The notes beneath the pieces were generated by a model. The model searched no databases. It was not told the origin of the DNA and saw only the letters and a program-made list of their open reading frames with translations. Below are positions 1 to 10,624 of a stretch of 64,000 nt of DNA, piece by piece. The translations under genes and the position numbers were made by a program. Every line of letters starts with the position of its first letter. Within the stretch, counting starts at the first letter, position 1. Origin of the DNA: Isoetes taiwanensis (lineage: Eukaryota; Streptophyta; Lycopodiopsida; Isoetales; Isoetaceae); NCBI GenBank assembly GCA_021234155.1, contig JAJEKV010000062.1, positions 6,726,432 through 6,790,431 on the forward strand, in the 5' to 3' direction.

Positions 1-640
1 ATCAATGATCAAGTGAATCTTGAAAAGGTCAAAGAGAAGTTAGTAACTACATTGTTTTCTGTAACTATCCTAATATGACTTCAAATATGTGCAACAAACA
101 TATCAAAAAAGACAAATACTAACAAATGATGCTCGAATTATGTGGATTATTCAAATAATATGCAAAGTTTTCTTGGAAAGAACGCTGGGCAATGGGCAAG
201 TGCTTGGGGAACAAGGTGATGTATCTTTGGAACAATGCAATTAGTACCATTTGTCGTGATTCATCTATGAATTAGAATATTATAAAATAATAAAAAAGTT
301 CAGAAGGACAAAGATGACTACACCATATGAAAACATGCTACAAAACAATTGTTCTGAAGCTATTGGTTTATGGGATTTGTTATTAATGTCCAATATGAAC
401 CATTGATTTTCAGCATATCCTCAGCATCGTACCAAATCAATGGCTCACATCTTTTTCCCCAAAATTTACTTCGCCACTTTCTAAGGTCGATTTGCAACAT
501 GCACATATTTCATTTCACCATTGCTTAAATTCGGCCACATAAAAACCCAATGGTAGCCGCCGCAATGAGCGGTAAAACCGCTTATGATTCCCGAGCGATG
601 TCGGCCGGACCTATCATTGCATGGTCTGCAGATGGCATCG
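1..640. other. AT-rich intergenic DNA, no gene seen
   Basis: No reading frame here resembles a known protein, and no RNA gene or element end is visible. The short frames around 480-800 run into the inverted-repeat arm and have no coding character. Confidence 0.5.
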
Positions 641-2385
641 GCATGGTCGCAAGATGGCGTAAAGGAGATAGAAGCCGAAACCATGCAAACATCAGATCTG
701 GGAATAAAACTTTTGACTCCACCCCGCATGCAAACAACCAAGCAATCCACCACATCGGCCTCTTCACCTCCAGAAAAGAACCAAAATAAGAACTCTTAAG
801 AAAACCGGTGCAATGCCGGCTCACACACGTTATGGTTGAGGGCTCCACCAGACCCAACAAGTTTGGGAGCTCAGAAACCACAAGGCCCTCGCCCGGGGTT
901 TGCGACTGGCTCTCATTTGCCGCAATCAACCAAATCCCATGGGCCTTACAAATCATAGCAGGAAGACTATTAGCTATGTTGAAGACACATCAAGAAATCG
1001 AGGCCGGATCGATGTGAAGGCACCGAGTCCGCCGCAGATTAATCGCAAATAAATGTCTCTGTGGTGCTTGCAAATAATCGAGCCCACGATCATCCGGGGA
1101 GCGGAAGATTCAAACACAACATGATTTTTCAATGTGCCCATTAAGATAATCTTCACGATGCTTAAATGATAGAAAGAACAAGAGAATTGATATATTTCCT
1201 ATTCAAAACTGAAGCATCAATATGGATAGCGTAACACAAGAACCATAGCTCCACCGGAGCTCCAAGACGAAAGCTAACGAGGGGCTTATGGTCAAAAACC
1301 TTGATCTCTTTGCCTCAACGAAAATCCCTCACCGCCGCCAAAAAAAAAAAGCGGCGTGCACTCTTATCTCTATGCCCTAAAAACATTCTAAAAGCATTAT
1401 ACAAAGAAAACATCACCACTAAATGCAAATAAGCTGCTCAAATCCCTCCAAATATACGATTTCTAATACGATACAGGCTAAAATCTTAGCACAAACCATT
1501 GCCACAAGCACCTCCACAAATACCAAACTAAAAACGTGGAAGTTTATAAGCACATTAGATATTAAAACATGAAATGCAATATAACAGAATTCTAAGCAAA
1601 GCTATAAAGAAAACGATATGGCATCAATTTTCTGAACCTGTTAGGCACATTTGATATTAAAATATGAAATGTAGTTAAAGAGAAATCTAACCATAATGAT
1701 ATGAAGAAGAAGGTGCTTCGCACTAGGGGTTGCCCTCAACTAGTTTGCGCATGTGGTTAATCTAGGTTGGAGGAATTGGTAGTTGTTACAAATCTTGATT
1801 AAAAAAAAAATGATGAAAGCAATTTAACAAAAGATTGAAAAGACAACAATAAACACTAAACTAGGCAAGCCGCTCAACGCCATAAGAAACCACAAGAACT
1901 TGTCTTGCAGGAACTCTGCCAAGAAAATATAGATGGCCCGCTTTACTTCGCCAAAAAAAATTTTAGATCCTCAAAGACTCTTTCTCACCTCTACTCTTTT
2001 GGAAGAAAACTGAAAGCATTCAAGCTTTCCCGGGCATTTTCCATGATTTTCAAATCCAAATCCTTGACTTCAAAGTTTTTTTTTCAATATCCCATCCCAG
2101 AATTGCTCTTTCCCATGTTCTTCTTAGCTGTTAGATCTTTCTACTTGTTTCTTGCATAATGTGATCAGTTTAGCAAAATAATGCCAAATTTGCTTCTTAG
2201 AACATGCATGCAAGACAAAGATAAGGGCATGACATGTGCTTCTCTTTTCTGCTGCCATTTATGGTAAAGATTTGTGAAAAATGGCTTAAGGCTATTGAAT
2301 CTCCATACCTCTCCTCTTTTCAGGAATTTCTTAATTGCCTTGGCATGTATTACCTCCTGCTTAAGCTGAATAAATATCGCTTCGA
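641..2385 (-). repeat. Large inverted repeat, arm 1
   Basis: Reading this interval forward matches the reverse complement of about 17180-18940 nearly continuously. Shared landmarks include GGCATGGTCGCAAGATGG at the outer end, a run of A bases followed by TGATGAAAGC in the middle, and the stretch around the CAGGAACTCTGCCAAG motif. Homology is lost abruptly near 2385 on this side and near 17180 on the other. No protein family is recognised in any frame. The outer flanks show no target duplication, so the arms are better read as two inverted copies of one unknown repeat than as proven transposon termini. Several differences between the arms sit at CAG/CTG sites. Confidence 0.85.
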
Positions 2386-5300
2386 ATGCTATGGCAGGAG
2401 TACTAGATTTTTATTCCATTAACTTGTAGAATCCCGAAGCTCTATGGTCACAGTCCAAATCTTTATTTAGGTGTTGAATTTATTCGCCTAAGAGTTGACA
2501 ACTAGTATGGAGGATTGAATGCAGATAATGTTGATCAAACACTTTCCTTCTAGAAACATATGAATGGTTTGTAACTGGCTAGACTTGGCATCGCTCAATG
2601 ACATGTTCAAAGCTTGGCCAGTATAGCATTGTTGCAATATATCCCTTCACATGCAATGGGAATGGCTCTGTAGCGGGTACATGTTGATGCCCCATTATTA
2701 TTTTTAATTCTTAAAGGTAGAGAAACGTATACCTGCCTATGGTTGAAGCATGGTGGTTCGCTCTCGATTTTCCCAGTACATAGGTTAATCACATGTATAA
2801 AATGTCCATTCAGAAGCTACATGGTTGATCTTGCCTAGAAAATGATCATTTGGATATGGATGAGTGTCCAGCCCTTGATTTGATGATAGTTTCAGCATGA
2901 TGAGTTCACTTGGAGGTTTAAGCATTATGGACAAGATTTATGGATCACATGGCCACAAAATAATTTATCGTTTACGAATTTGTAAGATTAACCATAGAAC
3001 TGATATTCTATAGTTTAATTTGAATTGAATTGAATTGAATTGATTTTTATTGTCTGCGGAGACCAATTGGTCTATGGGACCCAAACAAGGAATACAGCAA
3101 GCAGATTACTGCTAGGATTAAAAAACCCTTGCCCCAGAGGATTTTCAAGGGAAAAAACTTGGCAATAATAGGTATGCTGAGAAATTGTACAATGATATAT
3201 GATAATGGTACATTAAGATGTGTCTCAGTGCATCGTTCGAGGACATAACTGAGTGCAGGCATGTCCTGAAGATAAGATCCTAGTGAGCCTACTGACATTG
3301 TATCCGGAAGTGCATGCAGCTGCTGGTTAGCCAGGATCAATTGAGCATAGCTGGCGCAAATGTTACTCAACCTCTTCTTCTAACCATCTAGTACTATATG
3401 ATTAAAACCAATCTTCCCAGCTAGATAAAGTACTGCAGGAGCCCAGTACAAATTTTCTAAAAGCTTCAGAAGAAAACCTCTTGCAAGGTTGGAGAAGAAG
3501 AGGGAAGAAATGAAGAGTAATATGAGTATGTCACACTACTCAAAGAAGCTGCACCTAATTCCACAATTTGAACAAAACCTGCAGTTTCATCAACCATTAC
3601 AACTGACAATCTATAAGAGGAGCTGATTGTCGGGATGTAAAACAATTAGTCTGTAATTGGCTAGGCACAAAGCCCAACCACTAGACTCTTTCTCTAAAGT
3701 CTAGCTCGAGATATGTAAGCATCATCCTGCTTATAAATTCCCTAGCTCGACATCTCAAATGGTTCCATGTATGATTAATAAACCTGTAGATTTTAGATCA
3801 AAGCACTCTATTCTTTTCCAAGAATTCTACTCCAAACCTTTCTATTTGGAAGAAAGAGCAAGAGGAAGTAGAAAAGCCAACAATTCAGAGGAACCGTTAT
3901 ATGATTAGGCTACCAGGAAAACCATCCAACAAAATTGCGCTCCTTACATTTCTGCTTAAAATCTGCTAAACCTTATAGGCTCTACGCCCTTTTGGTACTC
4001 AAAACAAGAATACTAACTTATTTCTCCGGGCCACATTAGTAACAAACCGGCATGAATTATAATGACCTTTGGAAGAAATTTGAAAGACAATTACCGGATA
4101 GTTGGAAGAATGAAATCCAAGGAAAAAGGTGAGCAAAACCCCACTAGCAACAACTTGAATATTTGATGTGGGTGGGTAGGCTGGAATAGTGGGAAGGAAA
4201 GGGAGGGAGAGGGCCTTCTCTCCCTCCCTTTGCCGGTGCAAGTTCCACCTCCACCACTAGTTGAATGTTGATTCTGCGTGATCACTGAGATCGGTTGCTA
4301 GATTCAAGGCCTCCCTCCCTAATTTATGCATAAGTTTGAAACTGCATTTCAGATAATAGGTCATTAGCCTACATGCCACTAATGGTATGGAAGGTTGACC
4401 TAGAGTCCCAAATTTGTCTCTAGTTCATTAAGTGCAGCGAGTGCTACACATAATATAAATTATACTAGCGGGGCTAGGCTAGCTGTGCAATTATACACTT
4501 GGAATTTGGCCTCTTGGTTCTAATTCCTCAATCTGACTTGGGCATTGAAACCCTAAAACAAAAAGCTACTTGGCCATATATCTTCTACAATCAAGCTCGA
4601 CAAAGGCTGGTGGCTGCAGCCAGATATCTCAGTCCTGGAAGAATTTGTCAGCAGCTAGATTTCATAAATCTTGTTGGTTTTTATAAGCTCCAGTTACACC
4701 TTGTTTTCGGCTGGCTCCAGACCTCGGCAAGCCAGTCTTCATACGGTTTTTCTTTCCATGGAAGGCAGCCCCTGCGAGATTCCTCCGGGGCTCCCCCTCG
4801 AACCAATTCACCAAAGGTCGATTTGTAGAATCAGCTCTTACAAGCAATTTAGTTATTCAGCAAATGGCCTTCAACTTAGGGTTCCAATTTCTATGCGCTA
4901 CAGTATGCTTTTATGTTCACGTGAGAAAAGGTAGCCAAAGCAGACCTATTATGCTACATGTTCAGTATTGCTTTTTTCCACCATTATGGTTCCAGGGTTT
5001 CGGATTTGGCATCTGTTTAATAGCAACAGGCAACACCAAAGCAGACGAAGATACTTTAGTATTTAACAAAACACAGATCTTTGTACTGCAACTAAAGCAT
5101 TAATCTTTGATTGCCATTTGTAGATAATACTCCACTAGCAGCATCTGGTAGTGCCAATGCTATCCATCTCTTGTTATATCCTGCAAGTCTCTTTACTCCA
5201 GAAAATATTTTGCCCCAAACAGAGATTCAATGTGAAATGTTTGTCATACCTTGTTTTAATATTCCATGCTATCGTAGATGGCTTGGAAGCTACAAACTTC

Positions 5301-5413
5301 TGAATTCAAGTCTGCATTTCTCCAGGTTGCTTTAGCTCTTTGCACTGATGCTGATCAATTTCCTACAAAACTCTTTCCTTTACAACCTGCTAGGAAGTTC
5401 AAGTCCATACCTA
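2386..5413. other. Gene-poor intergenic DNA left of element 1
   Basis: I see no recognisable gene, RNA or element terminus. The frames between 4499 and 5640 are short, overlap on both strands and resemble nothing known. The only ordered structure is a pentanucleotide repeat at 3021-3043. Confidence 0.5.
3021..3043. repeat. TGAAT pentanucleotide microsatellite
   Basis: Four and a half tandem copies of TGAAT within AT-rich DNA. Confidence 0.85.
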
Positions 5414-5418
5414 GACTT

Positions 5419-5487
5419 TGTGACGACCATATGGATATTCGTATCATACGATCATTATACTCGTATGTACAAAAGATGGTCGTCACA
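5419..5487. repeat. Terminal hairpin module of the LTR
   Basis: TGTGACGACCAT at 5419-5430 is repeated as its exact reverse complement at 5476-5487, with a 45-bp AT-rich spacer. The 12-bp stem begins at the very LTR end, where integrase would act. Confidence 0.85.
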
Positions 5488-5517
5488 CAGATGCAAAAGG
5501 GTAGTTGCAAAAGACAG

Positions 5518-5572
5518 GATTTGAACTCGCAACCTTCCAGTTGCGAGTCACATACCCTTGCCAAGTGCGCTA
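5518..5572 (-). promoter_or_regulatory. tRNA-like pol III box B and box A, antisense
   Basis: On the minus strand TAGCGCACTTGG (5561-5572) matches the box A consensus with one mismatch, and GTTCAAATC (5518-5526) matches box B, at tRNA-like spacing. A tRNA-derived or SINE-derived piece embedded in the LTR is the simplest reading. A full cloverleaf is not convincing, so it is not called as a tRNA gene. Confidence 0.45.
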
Positions 5573-5634
5573 CCAATATTTTGTTGAAGACATTCCTCCA
5601 TAGCTTTCTCATATGTGGGACTATCTTTAGGAGG

Positions 5635-5652
5635 TTCTAGAATATTCTAGAA
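5635..5652 (+). promoter_or_regulatory. Perfect four-module heat-shock element in LTR
   Basis: TTCTAGAATATTCTAGAA gives four alternating TTC/GAA modules at exact 5-bp spacing, the consensus bound by trimeric heat-shock factors. It is the core of a 24-bp perfect palindrome (5632-5655) and lies 57 bp upstream of the TATA box. The same element is unchanged in the other two LTRs of this family in the window (10913-10930 and 50320-50337). Known heat-activated retrotransposons such as Arabidopsis ONSEN use LTR sites of this kind; heat induction here is inference. Confidence 0.8.
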
Positions 5653-5709
5653 CCTAAATGCATGCGATCTCATCCATTGGAGTGGCGCAATCTTGACCAT
5701 CGGCTTAGA

Positions 5710-5717
5710 TATATAAG
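5710..5717 (+). promoter_or_regulatory. TATA box of element 1 5' LTR
   Basis: TATATAAG in the LTR, oriented with the element and downstream of the heat-shock element. The equivalent in the 3' LTR is at 11003-11010. Confidence 0.75.
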
Positions 5718-5872
5718 GAGGCATCTCCTTCTTGTCGAACCATTCCGGTTCAACGCCAGTCTTGAGCCTTCTAGGCATCTGTCTCGTGTTCCTGCTTGCC
5801 TTTGGGCCATTGTATTCTTGATTCATATTCATATATCAGATTCTTTATCCATATTGGGCGATTCCTGTCTCT

Positions 5873-6809
5873 ATGGAGGAGGTTTCATCCTTATTACAGC
5901 AGGTCCAGCAACTTGTTCAAGTATGCCAGCAGTTGCAGTTGAATAATAAGGAGCTCCAGGAACGGCTAGCTTCTCATGAATCAGCCTCTAGCTCCGAGGG
6001 GAGGTCATCGGAACCTAAGATCAGCCTGCCAGAAAAATTTGATGGCACCAGATCCAAGCTTCGAGGTTTTTTGAACCAGATTTGTCTTGTTATTCGACTC
6101 CACCCTCACAGGTATCCTATGGATCGAGAATGTGTCGGTCTAGTTGGCTCTCTTCTTTCTGGATCAGCCTTGAGTTGGTTTGCCTCCTTCTTTGGAGAAA
6201 GGCTCCCGAGTTGCAAAATTTTGCTTTATTCAGCTTCTAGAGCTCGAGGCATGCTTTGGAGACACCGATCGTCGTACGCGAAGTCACAAAACTTTGCAAT
6301 CTAAGGCAAGGCTCGCCCGGCTCAAATATATGCGCCGAATTTCGTCAAATTGCGGTAGATACTGCCTGGGATGATGTTGCACTTCAAGACTATTTTCGAA
6401 GGGGGTTACGTGAGGATGTCAAGGATATGCTGTTATCTATGGAGGACCCTCAGACTTTGGAGGAAGCCATCAGATTTGCGGTTCGATGTGATAATCGGCT
6501 CTTCGAACGCAGGCAGGAGAGACGTAGTCAGGTCTTCCCAATCACACAAGCGCGTCAGAGCCTTTCACGCCTTCCTCGATTTCATCTGTAGAATCCAACA
6601 GGTCCAGACCTGAGCCTATGCAGATTGATCGGGCAGTTCGAGGACCTTTATCTGCCGCCGAGAAGCAATATCGGAGAGAGGCTAATCTTTGCCTCTACTA
6701 TGGGGGAGCTGGTCATATTGCTCTTGGATGCCCTGTGAAGCGCCCAAATCGGTCGGAAAACCGTTTGAACCCCGTCCGAGTAGTTAGGAGTCTCTCGACA
6801 TTTGCCTGA
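5873..6809 (+). pseudogene. gag: Element 1 gag, frameshifted
   Basis: Gag builds the virus-like particle and binds the element RNA. Translation starts at the ATG at 5873, and a Gln/Leu-rich coiled-coil stretch fills about residues 5-40. A DUF4939-type capsid follows (motifs PEKFDGT and SGSALSWF), as in sushi-like elements and their domesticated RTL/PEG10 relatives. The frame shifts near 6190 and 6250, and capsid sequence continues in the frame of 6256-6591 (motif DYFRRGL). The zinc knuckle is at 6690-6731 in a third frame and reads CLYYGGAGHIALGC: spacing is kept, but the second ligand Cys is Tyr (TAT at 6699). Whether the breaks are real is uncertain because similar breaks elsewhere sit at CAG/CTG sites. 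Confidence 0.85.
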
Positions 6810-6892
6810 CATTCCCTTCAACTCCTCCCACATGTGACGAAGGTTTTATTCCCTCGGACAAGGTCAGTAAAGAATTTTTTATCTCTATTTCA

Positions 6893-7255
6893 TTGGAGTC
6901 GGAGAATGGGAGGATAGAGACGATGACGCAACTTGATTGTGGTGCGAATGCCTGCTTCATAGATAGTATGTTCGCTACTAAGCACGCCATTCCTAGAAGC
7001 AGGGTCGAGCATCCAGCCTCTGTTAATGTGATTGATGGGCATGAGATCTCTTCAGGCGCAGTCACAGAATGTACTGCACCTCTTCACGTTTTGTTCGAGG
7101 GAGCTTCTTGTAGCATTTCCTTCAATCTCATTGCTAGCCCACATGCGCAAAATAGTCTTGGAGTGCCCGGCTCGAGCTACATAACCCACAGATTGATTGA
7201 CGTACTAGATCCTTTCGGTTTGTTGGTTCGAGCTCTAGTTCCAGTTCATCTGTAG
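6893..7255 (+). pseudogene. Element 1 retropepsin domain
   Basis: This is the aspartic protease part of pol, which would mature the Gag-Pol polyprotein. The active-site motif appears as LDCGANACFID, with Asp at 6935 and Cys (6938) in place of the usual Ser or Thr of D-S/T-G. The flap and hydrophobic C-terminal part (FNLIASPHAQ, then a degraded ILGVPWL-type motif) follow. A separate Ala/Pro/Val-rich linker (7260-7560) without a stable frame joins it to reverse transcriptase. Loss of the Ser may be a real mutation or a consensus error. Confidence 0.75.
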
Positions 7256-7685
7256 TTCAAGCCTCTGCACCAATATCTACTTCAGTCCATACAGTATCGT
7301 GGGCTCTTGATGCTGTCCTTGTTGTTCCTGTTTCTGCTCCAGTTCATGCCCCAGATTCTGATTATGTTCTTGATGATATCCCTGCTCCAGCTCCAACTCC
7401 AGCTCCTGCTCTAGTTACGGTTTTACGCTCTGCTCGGTCCCCCCCTGCTCGGTTCTGCTCAATTCTGTCAGCTTGCTCCTACGCCTGCTTTTTGTTCCTG
7501 CTCTCGTTCTGTTCTTGATCACCCCGCTGGCAGAGGCTTCTTGGCGCCCTCGGCTCCGTATCTCGAAGATCTCTCTTCACAAGTTTATTAGATCACGGTA
7601 GACAAGATCCGGATCGGCATTTGCAATCCAAGTCCATCCTTCGACTAGGCTGTGCTTTAGAAATGTAAAACGTCGCTCTGTCGTT

Positions 7686-8880
7686 CACGATAAGTACAAG
7701 GATTTTGGCGATGTTTTTGATAAGGTCAAAGCCAGCAAGCTTTGGAACATCGTCCTTATGGCTGCCCCATTGATCTTCGGCGAGGGGGCGACCAGTCATT
7801 TGGCCCTATCTATGGCTTGTCGCCCAGCAAGTGGAGACTTTGCGGACCTATATCGAGGAGAATCTTGCAACCGGGTTTATTCGACATTCGGTCACCCGCG
7901 GGGAGCTGCCATCTTCTTTGTTTCCAAGAAGGATGGTTCTTTGCTTCAATGGGTGGATTTATCGCGACCTCAACAAGATCCTTCTTGGCGTAATTGGTAT
8001 CCTCTCCCTCGATTCCAAAGTTATTTGAGTGGCTCCAAGGTGCGATACTTCACAAAATTGATCTTGAGGTGCCTATAGTCTTATAGTATCGGGGAAGGTG
8101 ATGAGTGGAAGACAACCTTTCGAACTTCGGTATGATCATTTTGAGTATACCGTCATGCCTTCGGCCTTACCAATGCTCAGTGACCTTCAAAGACATGGCT
8201 AACGATGTTTTTCGAGAGTTTTTGGATCTTTTTGTTATCGTCTATCTAGATGATGTTCTGATTTATTCAAAGACTTTGGAGGAGCATGAAGAACATGTCA
8301 GGAAGGTCCTTCAGAAGCTACGGGAACATGGACTTTATGCCAAGCTGGAGAAGTGTCAGTTCGAGCAGGACAATGTCGAGTTTCTGGGCTATCGCATCAC
8401 GTCTCAGGGTGTTACCATGGATCTAGAGAAGGTCAGTTCTTGATTGAGAAACACCTTCCTCGGTTAAAGATGTACAGTGCTTCTTGGGGTTTGCCAATTT
8501 TTATCGCCACTTCATCAAGGACTATTCGGAGATCGTCTTGCCTTTGACACGTCTCACCAGGAAGGATGTTCCTTTTAAGTGGACAATTGAAGCAGAATCA
8601 GCATTCATCACTCTGAAGCATGTCTTTACAGCAGCACCTGTTCTTGCACACCCGGATCCTGCGCGTCCCTATATTCTCGAAGCTGATGCATCAGATTTTG
8701 CTCTTGGCAGCATCTTGTTGCAAGAGGGGGATGATCATGAGCTGCACCCGATCGCCTATCATTCCCGAAAGTTCCAGGCTGCAAAAATCAACTATTCTAT
8801 TTACGATAAGGAACTTTTGGCGATTGTTGACTCTTTTCAGGAGTGGCGACGATTTCTTGAGGGTTCTCCTCATAAGGTGG
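7686..8880 (+). pseudogene. pol: Element 1 reverse transcriptase and RNase H
   Basis: Reverse transcriptase begins with the KYKDFGDVFDK motif and spreads over several frames. The best-preserved parts are 8165-8443, which has the catalytic VYLDDVLIYS motif (YLDD at 8243-8254) and the FLGYRIT thumb motif, and 8484-8880, which has the LGFANFYRHFI motif and RNase H with EADASDFALG and YDKELLAIV. The polypurine-primed DNA synthesis machinery is therefore recognisable, but frameshifts at about 7750, 8080, 8430 and 8880 break it. The same region in the second copy has different breaks, mostly at CAG/CTG positions, so a less damaged ancestral frame is likely. Confidence 0.9.
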
Positions 8881-8965
8881 TAGAGTATCTGAATCGTCTT
8901 AATCTGGAGTATTTCGATGCGCTTTCGAAGTTCTTAATCGTCGTCAGGCTTGGTGGCATACACAG

Positions 8966-10015
8966 GTGCTATCCCGCTTTGATTTCATCATCAAGTTTCG
9001 GCCTGGCACGCTTCAAGGAAAACCGGATGCTCTTTCTCGTAGATCTTATTTCCGAACCCTAAGGCGGGGAGCGACATTTGATCAACAATCCGCGGGTTAT
9101 TCTAGGACGATCGTTTTACGACTCATGGCCATCACTTTGTTCGAAAGGCCTCATGATACATCCTTGTTGGATTTTGTTCGAGCATCTCTTCCTTCTGACC
9201 CATTGGCGCAGGACATAATATCACAGCTTGGCTCAGCACCATCTTCCCGACAAATGAGGTTGGACTATGATCATTTTGAGGTTCGAGATGGACTTTTGTT
9301 TCATGATGGCTTCCTGTATATTGCGGATGGTGCCCCTCGACTTCAAGTTCTGCAGTTCTGTCATGATTCTCCTCTCGCCGGCCATTTTGGCATTGCCAAG
9401 ACTCTGGAACTTATTGCTCGAGATTATTGGTGGCCAGGTCTCCGCCGCACTGTTGAGTCTTTTGTACGCTCACGTGATATTTGTTGTCGTGCAAAAGCTC
9501 CGAAGCACCGTCCACATGGCCTGCTTCAGCCTTTACCAGTTCCAGCCGGTCCTTGGAAGAGTATTTCGGTGGATTTTATTGTCGAGCTTCCATCCTCCCA
9601 GGGGCATGATGCCATCCTTGTTGTTGTTGACCGTTTTTCCAAGATGGCACATTTCATTCCTTGCAGCACTTCTATCTCCAGTGAAGCCACAATGGTTCTC
9701 TTGCTTCGAGAGGTGGTTCGACTCCATAGCTTACCAGATAACATTGTCAGTGACTGCGGCCCTCAGTTTGTTGCTAGCTTTTGGAAGCGTCTATTGCAAC
9801 TCTTGTATGTGGAACGGTCGCTCTCTTCTGGACATCATCCGGAGACCAATGGGCAGGTGGAGCGCACTAATCAAACACTTGAGCAGTATTTGCGATGCTT
9901 CATCAATTATCAGCAGGATGACTGGGTTGATTGGCTACCGCTGGCAGAATTTGCTTACAATAATTCTATCCATGCCTCCACGGGCGGACTTCCGTCTTTC
10001 CGCTCACGGATATGA
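8966..10015 (+). CDS. Element 1 integrase, long open part
   Basis: A 349-residue open frame, the longest in the window. It starts in the RNase H tail and linker (motif KPDALSRR near residue 20) and continues into integrase. The zinc-binding HHCC region lies around residues 130-175 (SPLAGHFGIAKT, then the CC pair near DICCRAK). The catalytic core keeps all three acidic residues: Asp in SVDFIVE at 9572, Asp in SDCGPQF at 9752 and Glu in GQVERTN at 9860, giving exactly D-x35-E. Integrase would join element DNA into the host chromosome. The frame ends by a shift near 10000, just before the C-terminal module. No independent start codon is implied; it is part of a Gag-Pol polyprotein. Confidence 0.9.
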   Translation: MLSRFDFIIKFRPGTLQGKPDALSRRSYFRTLRRGATFDQQSAGYSRTIVLRLMAITLFERPHDTSLLDFVRASLPSDPLAQDIISQLGSAPSSRQMRLDYDHFEVRDGLLFHDGFLYIADGAPRLQVLQFCHDSPLAGHFGIAKTLELIARDYWWPGLRRTVESFVRSRDICCRAKAPKHRPHGLLQPLPVPAGPWKSISVDFIVELPSSQGHDAILVVVDRFSKMAHFIPCSTSISSEATMVLLLREVVRLHSLPDNIVSDCGPQFVASFWKRLLQLLYVERSLSSGHHPETNGQVERTNQTLEQYLRCFINYQQDDWVDWLPLAEFAYNNSIHASTGGLPSFRSRI

Positions 10016-10029
10016 CTCGGTCAATCCCG

Positions 10030-10575
10030 GTGCCAAAACGAGCTCGAAGCTCGCATGCTCGGGATGATCTTGAGCACCATCTCCTCGGGCTCAAGCACGT
10101 TATCGTTATCATGCGGTCGGCATCGTGCGGGCGCTCCTCATTTTGCGGTTGATGATCTTGTTTGGCTCTTGCGTCGGGGATTTGCCGGCGGCTCGCCCTT
10201 GTAACAAGCTTCGACGGCCGCTTAGGTCCCTATCGGATCATTGAGCGAGTTGGTGATCGCGCTTTCCATCTTGAGCTTCCGCCATCGGTTCGGCTTCACC
10301 CGGTGTTCCATGTGTCTTTGTTGGATTGGAACCCTATATGGCGAATCCATTTCGGATCAAGTACCTCCACCTCCACCACCGGTCGAGATTGATGATCATG
10401 AGGAGTTCGAGGTTAGAGATTACGGACTCCAAGTTTCTTCGTCGACGATTGTATTACTTTGTTGATTGGGAAGGTTACTCGCCAAGTGATAGAACACGGG
10501 AACTGCCGAGAATCGACTAATGTGCGACAAAATTGCGGAGTTTCACCGGCGTTACCCGAACAAGCCAAGTTTGAG
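10030..10575 (+). pseudogene. Element 1 GPY/F module and chromodomain
   Basis: The integrase C-terminus lies in broken frames. 10205-10330 gives the [14 protein letters not shown] motif and then [10 protein letters not shown], the GPY/F module typical of chromoviruses. 10395-10570 gives a chromodomain (RRRLYYFVDWEGYSPSDRT, with the aromatic Tyr and Trp preserved) followed by a FHRRYPNKPS tail. A chromodomain directs integration toward marked chromatin. The EFHRRYP tail is characteristic of sushi-like elements. Frameshifts near 10060, 10190 and 10400 interrupt it; in the second copy the frame breaks at other sites. Confidence 0.85.
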
Positions 10576-10609
10576 TACTCATTTGACTCAGGGACTTCGT
10601 CGCCCGTCG

Positions 10610-10624
10610 TGGGAGGGGGGATGG
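10610..10624 (+). other. Polypurine tract of element 1
   Basis: TGGGAGGGGGGATGG directly precedes the 3' LTR and would prime plus-strand DNA synthesis. It is conserved at 50005-50019 in the second copy. Confidence 0.85.

Larger units (their letters stand above)
5419..5850 (+). repeat. Element 1 5' LTR, 3' end missing
   Basis: The interval starts TGTGACGACC directly after the target duplication and matches the 3' LTR (10625-11217) up to about 5846. The 3' LTR continues for about 70 more bases to a CA end, whereas here the sequence passes straight into the Gag start at 5873. The end of the LTR and the primer-binding site therefore appear deleted or mis-assembled. It carries one copy of the 80-bp hairpin module, where the 3' LTR has two. 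Confidence 0.85.

Noticed and set aside
5518..5572. A functional tRNA gene in the LTR
   Set aside because: Box A and B fit, but acceptor and anticodon stems do not pair convincingly and the equivalent sequence in the 3' LTRs is altered.
9526..9744. Minus-strand frames inside element 1 integrase
   Set aside because: They are shadows of the conserved plus-strand integrase core and match nothing.
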